Under the pieces are notes generated by a model. It was not told where the DNA came from, did no database searches, and saw only the letters and a program-made list of their open reading frames with translations. A stretch of 64,000 nt of DNA from JAQVXR01 sp050945755 (GTDB taxonomy: Bacteria; Bacillota; Dehalobacteriia; Dehalobacteriales; Dehalobacteriaceae). Positions within the stretch are counted from its first letter, which is position 1; every line of letters begins with the position of its first letter. Made by a program: the position numbers and the translations under genes. Positions 26,343 to 33,551 of the stretch are shown piece after piece. The stretch covers positions 1-64,000 of the forward strand of contig JBMNTN010000002.1 in NCBI GenBank assembly GCA_050945755.1, in the 5' to 3' direction.

Positions 26343-26570
26343 ATGCCCAAGTGTCAAAGGTGTGGAAATAAAATGACTTTTTCAAGCAGCAGAATGCCCA
26401 ATATTACGCCATGGGCTAATGGATTGACCGGCTAGTTTGAAGGTAAGGAATTAGCATATTTGGAGAATTTAGGGGTCCACAATGAATTATTACAATGTGC
26501 ATTTGAAAACCCTCGAGAATACTTTGATACTTGCGCAGTATGTGGGTCAGCAAGTATTATTTGGCCTTGA
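26343..26570 (+). pseudogene. Small zinc-ribbon protein with in-frame TAG
   Basis: A 76-codon frame starts with ATG at 26343 (MPKCQRCGNKMTF), meets a TAG at 26433-26435 (codon 31), then continues to a normal TGA with FENPREYFDTCAVCGS. CxxC at the start and CxxC near the end make an intact zinc ribbon on both sides of the TAG. Reading through would give a protein of normal length for such ribbons. It is most simply a nonsense mutation. UAG readthrough by suppression or pyrrolysine is the alternative. No strong ribosome site is seen. The rest of 26246-26639 holds only the cobO promoter. Confidence 0.55.
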
Positions 26571-26577
26571 GAAATAT

Positions 26578-26607
26578 TTTACCATGAGAGGAAGTTACTG
26601 ATATAAT
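26578..26607 (+). promoter_or_regulatory. Possible promoter upstream of cobO
   Basis: TTTACC (26578-26583) and TATAAT (26602-26607) are 18 bases apart, with a good -10 and a weak -35. Confidence 0.4.
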
Positions 26608-26639
26608 ATTGAATTAAGATTAAGGGGGAGGGATTAAAC

Positions 26640-27179
26640 TTGGAAAATAAAAAACTAGAGAAAGGGCTAATCCAAGTATATACTGGGAATGCAAAAGGAA
26701 AAAGCACAGCGGCTTTCGGCCTTACCGTAAGGGCGGCCGGACATGGGTTTAAAGTTATTATTATTCAGTTTATGAAAACCGGAAATTACTATGGTGAAAT
26801 AACCGGTTTAAAGCGTCTCAGTCCGGAAGTTGAGGTTTATTCTTATGGACGGGAAGGATTTATTCATCGTAACGGTGTAAAGCCTGAGGACATTGTTCTG
26901 GCCCATGATGCACTTAATCATGCTGAAAGAATGATGCTTGAACCGGAAACGGATATTTTAATACTTGATGAGATCAACAATGCGTTGTTTTTTGGATTAC
27001 TTACTGTTAAAGAAGTGTTGGAGTTCATTGAGAAAAAGCCGGAAAATGTAGAACTGGTTTTAACAGGCCGAAATGCACCAACGGAAATAATTGAAAGGGC
27101 TCATTTGGTTACAGAAATGAAAGAAATTAAGCATCCCTATCAACTAGGAATTGGGAGCAGAAAAGGGATAGAATATTAA
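26640..27179 (+). CDS. cobO: Cob(I)yrinic acid a,c-diamide adenosyltransferase
   Basis: A 179-residue CobA/CobO/BtuR family enzyme that transfers adenosyl from ATP to cobalamin precursors. The P-loop YTGNAKGKSTAAFGL is at about 15-29, followed by IIIQFMKTG, and the Walker B-like DILILDEINNAL. TTG start with GGGGGAGGG upstream. No other cobalamin genes are nearby, and no cobalamin riboswitch was recognised. Confidence 0.92.
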   Translation: MENKKLEKGLIQVYTGNAKGKSTAAFGLTVRAAGHGFKVIIIQFMKTGNYYGEITGLKRLSPEVEVYSYGREGFIHRNGVKPEDIVLAHDALNHAERMMLEPETDILILDEINNALFFGLLTVKEVLEFIEKKPENVELVLTGRNAPTEIIERAHLVTEMKEIKHPYQLGIGSRKGIEY

Positions 27180-27196
27180 AAGGGATGATACATAGG

Positions 27197-27982
27197 ATGA
27201 ATTTTGTCAGATTTAGATTAAAGGATAAAATATTATATGGGGTTTTAGAAGATGGAACAGTACAGCCTATCCAGGGATCGATTTATGCAGACTATAGTTT
27301 GCTGCCAGTAAAATATTCTTTAAATGATATAAAATTATTGGCCCCTTGTGAACCAAGTAAAATTCTATGTGTGGGGTTAAACTACCGGGATCATGCGGAA
27401 GAAATGAATTTACAGATTCCTAAATGGCCTGTTATTTTTATGAAACCGTCAACAAGCGTGATTGGACCGGAAGAAGAGATAGTATATCCTAATTCCTTTG
27501 TTAAACGGTTGGATTATGAGGCAGAACTTGCCGTAGTAATTAAAGAAAAGACAAAAAATATAGAAACTGAAATGGTTGAGGAATATATTTTGGGTTATAC
27601 CTGTGCAAATGATGTCACCGCCAGAAATATGCAGCCTAAAGACGGGCAGTGGACAGTGTCTAAATCATTTGATACTTTTTTACCTCTTGGTCCTTGGATT
27701 GTATCCGGGATATCTCCAGGTGGGCACAGTATTACCTGTACCGTTAATGGTGTTACTAAGCAATCCTCTAATACACGAAACCTGATATTTGATGTTCCAT
27801 ATCTGGTTAGTTATTTAAGTAAAATCATGACGCTACTTCCGGGGGATGTGATTATTACCGGCACTCCGTCAGGAGTTTCTCCTATCAGTCCAGGAGATGA
27901 AGTTACGGTGGCTATTGAGGGGATCGGCACTTTAACAAACAGAGTGGTAAAAAGAGGAGGAGTCTCTTGCCAAAGCATGTAG
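27197..27982 (+). CDS. Fumarylacetoacetate hydrolase family protein
   Basis: A 261-residue member of the FAH superfamily, which hydrolyses or decarboxylates 2-keto/acylpyruvate-type acids. Visible family elements are KILCVGLNYRDHAEEM, the metal-binding DYEAELAVVI, and the end GDVIITGTPSGVS. Chosen start is ATG 27197; an ATG at 27185 is possible. It overlaps the next gene by 16 bases and follows cobO by about 17 bases, so the three may be cotranscribed. The substrate is unknown. Confidence 0.88.
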   Translation: MNFVRFRLKDKILYGVLEDGTVQPIQGSIYADYSLLPVKYSLNDIKLLAPCEPSKILCVGLNYRDHAEEMNLQIPKWPVIFMKPSTSVIGPEEEIVYPNSFVKRLDYEAELAVVIKEKTKNIETEMVEEYILGYTCANDVTARNMQPKDGQWTVSKSFDTFLPLGPWIVSGISPGGHSITCTVNGVTKQSSNTRNLIFDVPYLVSYLSKIMTLLPGDVIITGTPSGVSPISPGDEVTVAIEGIGTLTNRVVKRGGVSCQSM

Positions 27983-29211
27983 TGATCGTTGGAGGGGGCG
28001 CCGCCGGAATGTTTGCTGCAATGAAAGCCGGAGAAAACGGTGCTAAAGTTACGATTGCCGAAAAGAATAATAGGCTGGGAAAGAAAGTATTAATTACGGG
28101 AAAAGGGCGCTGCAACCTGACCAATATTGCTGCCGTACCCGATATTATTAAAAATATCCCTGGCAATGGGGTTTTTCTTTACAGTGCACTAAACCAACTT
28201 TCCAATAGAGATGTTATAGAAATTTTTCAAAAACTAGGGTTACCTACAAAGGTGGAACGGGGCGGACGGGTTTTTCCAGTATCGGATCAGGCCTCGGACG
28301 TAGTGGGTGTATTAGAAAAATATTTAAGAAGTATGGGCGTTGACATTCTTTTTAATCATAGTGTTCAGGGATTGATTATCGAGGAGAAAACGATTAAGGG
28401 AATTAAGGCAGAGGGAAAAATGATTCCGGCAGATGCGGTAATTTTAGCAACGGGGGGATCCTCTTATCCGGGCACAGGTTCCACTGGAGACGGATACCAG
28501 ATGGCCAGGGAATCAGGGCATAAGATCGTACCTTTAAGACCTTCTCTTGTCCCCCTGGTTACCGAAGAGGATTGGGTAAGAGAATTACAGGGATTGGCAT
28601 TAAAGAATGTTGAAGTTTCTGCCTGGGGGGGGTCAAAAAAACTGGGAAGTGAGTTCGGAGAGATGTTATTCACCCACTTTGGTGTTTCCGGGCCGGTTAT
28701 TCTTACTTTAAGTAAAAGTATCACCGGATACTGGGTGGAAAATCCCGGTCAGCTGGTTCAGCTTTTAATAAACCTAAAACCTGCTTTGTCCTTTGATCAA
28801 CTGGATCATCGTTTGCAGCGAGATTTTGAAAAGTTTTCCCGGAAACAGGTTTCCAATGCTTTTGGAGAGCTACTCCCAAAATCTTTAATTCCCGTTTTTA
28901 TCCGTCTCCTTTCTTTTGCTCCGGAAAAGCCGGTGCACCAAGTGACGCGGGAAGAACGGGTAGAAATAATAAAACTACTGCAGGGTTTGACACTGACTGT
29001 CAAAGGATCAAGGCCTCTTACTGAAGCAATAGTTACCGCCGGGGGAGTCAATACTAAAGAGGTTAATCCCAAGACAATGGAATCTAAACTAATCAAAGGT
29101 CTTTATTTTGCCGGCGAAGTTTTAGATGTTGACGGTTTTACCGGGGGTTATAATCTGCAGGCGGCCTTTTCCACCGGTTATACAGCAGGGATGTATGCAG
29201 CCCAAGAATAA
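27967..29211 (+). CDS. NAD(P)/FAD-dependent oxidoreductase (HI0933/BaiN-like)
   Basis: A 414-residue flavoprotein. The Rossmann GGGAAGMFAAMKAGENGAKV dinucleotide-binding region begins at about residue 9, then GKGRCNLTN, ATGGSSYPGTGSTGDGY and a C-terminal FAD motif GEVLDVDGFTGGYNLQAAF. These are the HI0933 family signatures. TTG start with GAGGAGGAG upstream, inside the 3' end of the FAH gene. Its substrate is not defined, as for the rest of the family. Confidence 0.88.
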   Translation: MPKHVVIVGGGAAGMFAAMKAGENGAKVTIAEKNNRLGKKVLITGKGRCNLTNIAAVPDIIKNIPGNGVFLYSALNQLSNRDVIEIFQKLGLPTKVERGGRVFPVSDQASDVVGVLEKYLRSMGVDILFNHSVQGLIIEEKTIKGIKAEGKMIPADAVILATGGSSYPGTGSTGDGYQMARESGHKIVPLRPSLVPLVTEEDWVRELQGLALKNVEVSAWGGSKKLGSEFGEMLFTHFGVSGPVILTLSKSITGYWVENPGQLVQLLINLKPALSFDQLDHRLQRDFEKFSRKQVSNAFGELLPKSLIPVFIRLLSFAPEKPVHQVTREERVEIIKLLQGLTLTVKGSRPLTEAIVTAGGVNTKEVNPKTMESKLIKGLYFAGEVLDVDGFTGGYNLQAAFSTGYTAGMYAAQE

Positions 29212-29264
29212 AAGTAGAAGCTTTTGCATATCCTATACGGATAAATTTGGTGGAAGTGATGCTT

Positions 29265-29765
29265 ATGTCCCGGAGGAATTGGGAAGAAACCTGCTGGCGG
29301 GTAGTGGAAAAATGGGAGAAGATTTTATTTCGCATAATTATTTTTGGCCTGGTCGCTTTGGTTGTTGCCCAATCTCTCTTGACCACCGATTCTATGCGGA
29401 TTTATTTAAGCTGGGCTGAAAGATTAGAAGGAGAGCCATATCAGGAATGGTCTCAAGGATCTGCCCGAGTGATGGAAGCAGAGTCCCTGATTTTTGCTTA
29501 TCTCACCATTGAGTTAGAAGATTATTCTTCTTTAGCAAAGGCAAATCTTTTAATTAATGGTAAACAAGTTGCGGATTTTCGCAACAAGAAAGTAATTGTT
29601 AAAGTATACCCCGGTGATGTTATTGAGTTAGATGGTTCATTTTACCAGCGTCAGGTTGGTTTTAAGGTGGTGCGCACATCCTCAAATATTCAGGAACCGG
29701 TTCTTAATCAAAAGGTACAAACCAACTCAAACGTGGTATTGTTAGGAAAAGTTAAGTTTAAATAA
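29265..29765 (+). CDS. Conserved hypothetical membrane-anchored protein (DUF4330-like)
   Basis: A 166-residue protein with a short cytoplasmic N-terminus, one hydrophobic segment (about residues 20-42, IIIFGLVALVVAQSLL) and an extracytoplasmic beta-rich domain with LLINGKQVADFRNKKVIVKV and a PGDVIELDG motif. Related proteins of this style sit near spore genes in Peptococcaceae, but I do not recognise a function. ATG 29265 is chosen, with GGAAGTG upstream; ATG 29259 and TTG 29247 are alternatives. Confidence 0.6.
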   Translation: MSRRNWEETCWRVVEKWEKILFRIIIFGLVALVVAQSLLTTDSMRIYLSWAERLEGEPYQEWSQGSARVMEAESLIFAYLTIELEDYSSLAKANLLINGKQVADFRNKKVIVKVYPGDVIELDGSFYQRQVGFKVVRTSSNIQEPVLNQKVQTNSNVVLLGKVKFK

Positions 29766-29767
29766 AT

Positions 29768-29797
29768 CTTGCAAATGTGCCTGCTGGTAAATTATAA
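29768..29797 (+). promoter_or_regulatory. Sigma-A-type promoter upstream of the HutP-family leader
   Basis: TTGCAA and TATAAT are separated by 18 bases. Transcription would start near 29805, about 135 bases before the HutP-family start codon. Confidence 0.45.
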
Positions 29798-29867
29798 TAT
29801 TAGGTAATAAATTAGGTAAGGTTGTGTGGCATGATGGGCAGGATAGCTTCAAGGAACATCTTGATTT

Positions 29868-29900
29868 AGAACGCTCCTACCAGGAGTGTTTTTATTTTTT
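29868..29900 (+). terminator. Hairpin with T tract ahead of the HutP-family gene
   Basis: AACGCTCCT pairs with AGGAGTGTT and is followed by TTTTATTTTTT. It lies between a promoter and the coding region, so it could be either the end of the upstream operon or a leader attenuator. Four TAG triplets (29801, 29813, 29844, 29867) lie between promoter and hairpin. Confidence 0.65.
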
Positions 29901-29941
29901 GTAATAAAGTTTTTTAATATTATTATATGGAGGTTCTGAAG

Positions 29942-30361
29942 ATGACTGTTTCTGTCGGAAGTAAAAAAGTGGCTGCTGTTGCCTTAAAAATGGCTTTGAC
30001 AGAGAGTCGGGAAGAGGAAAAACAATTAAAAAAATATTACCTGGAACAAGGCATTCGTACAGCAGCCGTTGATTATGGCGGGGAATTTCTCTCTTCGGTC
30101 CCAAGGGTAATTGAAAGGGCTCTGGTAGCCGCCAAACGAGAAGGAGTGATTAAAGACACTCACCCTGATGAAGGAGCTGTTGCTGGTGCTACCCATGAAG
30201 CCATGTCCCAAATAATGCCTAAGGCTATGGGTCTGAATATCGGGGGGAAAATCGGTATTGCCAAGGAAAATGACCATATCAGTGTTGCTGTGTTTTTTGG
30301 GATTGGCATGATTCACCTTGATGAAGTAGCAGTGGCGCTGGCACATCGGGCGGTAACTTGA
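29942..30361 (+). CDS. HutP family protein
   Basis: A 139-residue protein matching the HutP fold family: AAVALKMALTESREEE at the start, VIERALVAAKREGVI in the middle, and the C-terminal strand VAVFFGIGMIHLDEVAV. In B. subtilis HutP is an RNA-binding antiterminator that needs L-histidine and a metal. By my by-eye alignment from memory the metal-binding H-x3-H of B. subtilis HutP is replaced by glycines here, so ligand use may differ. No hut genes are nearby. GGAGGT lies 7 bases before the ATG. The promoter-leader-terminator upstream suggests autoregulation. Confidence 0.75.
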   Translation: MTVSVGSKKVAAVALKMALTESREEEKQLKKYYLEQGIRTAAVDYGGEFLSSVPRVIERALVAAKREGVIKDTHPDEGAVAGATHEAMSQIMPKAMGLNIGGKIGIAKENDHISVAVFFGIGMIHLDEVAVALAHRAVT

Positions 30362-30509
30362 TTTATTTTATGACAATATGGTGTAATAAATTATCTTTTA
30401 TATATAGTTTTTGGATCTTATGCGGAGGATGAAGAATTCTGAAATAATAGTAGAATAATTAAATTTGATAAAAATAGGATGGGTTTTGCCTGGAAATGCG
30501 AGGTAATAA

Positions 30510-31049
30510 ATGCGCGTATATATTAGTGATATTAAAGAATCTAAAGAAGCTCAATTGGCAATAGAATGGGGAGCCAGTGCGGTTGGACTGCGAATCGGGT
30601 ATGGTTTGGATGATGTTCACCCGGAAAAGGCCCGGGAAATTTTTATGAGCATACCTCTTTTTGTATCCCGGGTAGGTATTTTTAACAACGAAAAAAGATA
30701 TAACATCCAGGAGCTTATTACCTTTTGTCATTTAGATTCTGTTCATTATACGGGAAGTGAAACCCCGGATGAACTAAAAGATTATTCTGAGCATCTAATT
30801 AAAAATTTTTCTGCTGAGCAAGTTAAAGATATACCTCAGTATCCCGTAGAAGCAGTATGCATCAACATTGATCGGGAGACTTGTCTAATGCGGTCTATGC
30901 TTCCGCAGGATAAAAAGCTGATTGTATCCGGTATCCAAAAGCTCGATGATTGGTGGAAAAATATCTTAATTGACTTTCAGCCCTTTGCCGTAAAAATACC
31001 TATGGCGGAGGCCGGACGAGAACTGGTTCGCAACCTATTAGTGCTTTAG
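30510..31049 (+). CDS. Orphan phosphoribosylanthranilate isomerase-like (TrpF-like) protein
   Basis: A 179-residue TIM-barrel-type protein resembling TrpF in the strand pattern: MRVYISDIKES at the start, DSVHYTGSE in the middle and VSGIQKLDDW near the end. TrpF normally has a catalytic cysteine in a K-I-C-G start and an aspartate later. Here the first strand reads RVYISDI without that cysteine, so the activity may be lost or changed. No other trp genes sit next to it. GAGGT lies upstream of the ATG. The call is a fold-level inference. Confidence 0.5.
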   Translation: MRVYISDIKESKEAQLAIEWGASAVGLRIGYGLDDVHPEKAREIFMSIPLFVSRVGIFNNEKRYNIQELITFCHLDSVHYTGSETPDELKDYSEHLIKNFSAEQVKDIPQYPVEAVCINIDRETCLMRSMLPQDKKLIVSGIQKLDDWWKNILIDFQPFAVKIPMAEAGRELVRNLLVL

Positions 31050-31060
31050 CAGCCTTGTGG

Positions 31061-31090
31061 TTGCGTTATTTTTCAGAAAAAGGATATAAT
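31061..31090 (+). promoter_or_regulatory. Sigma-A-type promoter of aroF
   Basis: TTGCGT (31061-31066) and TATAAT (31085-31090) are 18 bases apart and lie about 30 bases before the aroF start codon. Confidence 0.5.
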
Positions 31091-31120
31091 GATGATAATA
31101 TGTCTTAGGAGGTTACCTGA

Positions 31121-32134
31121 ATGATCGTGGTTATGCGCCACGGAGCAGAAGAAGATGAAATTAACGCTGTGTTATCCCGACTTGAACAGGACGGGTTTAA
31201 GTTAGAAGTATCTAAAGGGGTTGAACGTACAATTATAGGCGTTTTAGGACAAAATACAAGGTTGGCTGAAACAGGTGTGGAAGCGATGGCGGGGGTAGAT
31301 AAGGTAGTCCCAATTTTACCGCCGTATAAAACCGCCAGTGCAGATTATAAAATACAAAAGACAATTGTTAATGTCAATGGTTTGGAAATAGGTGGCAACA
31401 GAGTTCAGGTATTTGCCGGTCCCTGTGCAGTGGAAAGCCGGGAACAGTTGTTAGAAACAGCTCAGGTAGTTCAAAAAGCCGGGGCGAGTATTTTACGAGG
31501 CGGAGCATTTAAACCGCGCACGTCACCATATTCATTTCAGGGTTTGGAAGAGGAAGGGCTAAAAATCCTTGCTGAGGCGAGGAAAGCTACTGGGATGCCG
31601 ATAGTAACTGAAGTTATGGATACAAAAAACGTAGATTTAGTTGCGGAATATGCGGATATTATCCAGATTGGTGCCCGTAATATGCATAATTATGCTCTTC
31701 TGAAAGAAGTTGCATTAACAGGTAAACCTGTTTTGCTTAAGCGAGGGCCGTCGGCGACCATTGAAGAATGGGTATTGGCGGCGGAATATTTAATGGCGGG
31801 TGGAAATAAGCAGATTATCTTATGCGAACGTGGAATACGGACTTTTGAAAAGGCTACGCGAAACACACTGGATTTGAGTGCTGTGCCTATAATAAAAACT
31901 ATAACCCACCTACCGGTAATTGTTGATCCTAGCCATGGAACAGGGAAATGGCAGTTGGTTACTCCTATGGCAAAAGCGGCAATTGCTGCAGGTGCGGATG
32001 GCGTAATGGTGGAAGTGCATCCGAATCCTGCAGAAGCTCTTTCCGATGGAATACAATCGTTGACAGAAAACAATTTCATCTTTCTTATGAAGGAACTGAA
32101 GAAAATTAGCAAAGCCATAGGTCGTCTTTTTTAA
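31121..32134 (+). CDS. aroF: 3-Deoxy-7-phosphoheptulonate synthase (DAHP synthase)
   Basis: A 337-residue type I-beta DAHP synthase, the first enzyme of the shikimate pathway (PEP plus erythrose 4-phosphate). An N-terminal ferredoxin-like regulatory domain of about 65 residues (MIVVMRHGAEEDEINAV) precedes the catalytic barrel with FAGPCAVESREQ, LRGGAFKPRTSPYSFQG, LLKRGPSATIEEW and VDPSHGTGKW. TAGGAGGT is 7 bases before the ATG. It begins a run with cmk and plsC, and feedback by aromatic amino acids is expected from the regulatory domain. Confidence 0.94.
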   Translation: MIVVMRHGAEEDEINAVLSRLEQDGFKLEVSKGVERTIIGVLGQNTRLAETGVEAMAGVDKVVPILPPYKTASADYKIQKTIVNVNGLEIGGNRVQVFAGPCAVESREQLLETAQVVQKAGASILRGGAFKPRTSPYSFQGLEEEGLKILAEARKATGMPIVTEVMDTKNVDLVAEYADIIQIGARNMHNYALLKEVALTGKPVLLKRGPSATIEEWVLAAEYLMAGGNKQIILCERGIRTFEKATRNTLDLSAVPIIKTITHLPVIVDPSHGTGKWQLVTPMAKAAIAAGADGVMVEVHPNPAEALSDGIQSLTENNFIFLMKELKKISKAIGRLF

Positions 32135-32169
32135 TAATAATAACTCATTAAGGGCTTTTGGAGAAAATC

Positions 32170-32838
32170 ATGGGTAAAAAAATTATCGCTATTGATGGGC
32201 CGGCGGGTGCCGGAAAAAGTACCGTTGCTCGGTTGGTAGCGGATCGCCTTGGATATTTATATATTGATACAGGTGCGATGTACCGAGCGCTAACTCTGCT
32301 GGCAATGGAACAAAACATATCAATGAATAACGAAGAAGAGCTTATTGCATTAGCACAGAAATGTGAAATTGCATTAATAAATAAAAATGGTAGGATTGTT
32401 GTTTATTGTAATGGAAAAGATGTAACTGAGGAAATTCGCCAACCAAAGGTATCCCATTATGTATCCCAAGTAGCAGCAATTCCCGGTGTCCGGAAAAGGT
32501 TGGTGGAGTTGCAGCAATCTATGGCGGATTCGGGTGGAGTTGTCATGGATGGACGGGATATATCTACTCATGTATTGCCTCATGCTCATTGTAAGTTTTT
32601 TTTAACTGCCTCCGTAACCGAAAGGGCTCGGCGTCGATGCCGGGAGTTAAAAGAAAATGGATTTCAAATAACAGATGAACAAGTGGAGGCAGATATTCGC
32701 CGCCGGGATGTGATGGATACCCAGAGAAAAGCGAGCCCGCTGGTTTGTGCGCCTGATGCTATAGTGATTGATTCCTCTAATCTAACCGTGCCTGAGGTAG
32801 TAGAAACTATTATAAAGTATTGCGAAAGGGTGAGATAA
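32170..32838 (+). CDS. cmk: Cytidylate kinase
   Basis: A 222-residue NMP kinase converting CMP/dCMP to the diphosphate. The P-loop is GPAGAGKST at residues 9-17, followed by LGYLYIDTGAMYRALT and the conserved VVMDGRDISTHVLP segment. The ATG at 32170 has GGAG about 6 bases upstream; a TTG at 32158 is less likely. Stop and the plsC start are adjacent, so the genes are coupled. The cmk-plsC-ispH order is common in this lineage. Confidence 0.94.
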   Translation: MGKKIIAIDGPAGAGKSTVARLVADRLGYLYIDTGAMYRALTLLAMEQNISMNNEEELIALAQKCEIALINKNGRIVVYCNGKDVTEEIRQPKVSHYVSQVAAIPGVRKRLVELQQSMADSGGVVMDGRDISTHVLPHAHCKFFLTASVTERARRRCRELKENGFQITDEQVEADIRRRDVMDTQRKASPLVCAPDAIVIDSSNLTVPEVVETIIKYCERVR

Positions 32839-33429
32839 ATGCTTTATGCCTTTGCCAAAGCTCTTTTTAAAATTATACTTATAGTGTTGGGCCGATATAA
32901 AATAACAGGGCAGGAAAATATCCCTGATAAAGGACCGGTAATTGTTGTTTGCAATCATGTTAGTTACTGGGATCCTATCGTTTTAGGATGTGCACTGAAT
33001 CGACAGGTTTACTTTATGGCTAAGGCAGAGTTGTTTTCCATCCCCATATTTGGAAATATTCTCAAAAGACTAGGTGCTTTTCCCATTAAACGAGGCCATT
33101 CGGATCATAAGGCTCTCCGGACAGCTATTCGCCTGCTTAAAGAAGGAAAGGTACTGGGAGTATTTCCGGAAGGGACACGCAGCAAAAAAGGAAGCTTGCT
33201 TCCTTTTAGGACAGGGATTACCATGATTGCTTATAAAGCTGGTTGTCCCATTGTGCCGGTTGGTTTAATTAATTCAAAAAAGGTATTGATTGGCTGGTGG
33301 AAACCAGTCGAAGTAAAGATTGGTAAACCTATGCTATTCCCCCAAGTTATAAAACGTCCTTCTTCTGAAGAGTTGGAAGAATGGACTGAACAGTCCCGTC
33401 AGGCAGTGGCCTTTTTGCTTGGAGCATAA
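32839..33429 (+). CDS. plsC: 1-Acyl-sn-glycerol-3-phosphate acyltransferase
   Basis: A 196-residue acyltransferase that makes phosphatidic acid. The active-site NHVSYWDPIV motif (HX4D) is at about residue 35 and the FPEGTRSKKGS motif near residue 113. A hydrophobic N-terminus attaches it to the membrane. It begins immediately after the cmk stop codon. The chain-length preference cannot be read from the sequence. Confidence 0.9.
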   Translation: MLYAFAKALFKIILIVLGRYKITGQENIPDKGPVIVVCNHVSYWDPIVLGCALNRQVYFMAKAELFSIPIFGNILKRLGAFPIKRGHSDHKALRTAIRLLKEGKVLGVFPEGTRSKKGSLLPFRTGITMIAYKAGCPIVPVGLINSKKVLIGWWKPVEVKIGKPMLFPQVIKRPSSEELEEWTEQSRQAVAFLLGA

Positions 33430-33551
33430 AGAAATGTTTTATGTATATTTTTCCTGAGTAACGTTTTTTTTAGAATTGTGCAGGAATAATCCTTTTCTTA
33501 CCGAATTGAAATAATGTTTAGCTAAATTTTGCAAACTATAATAGGAGTGAG

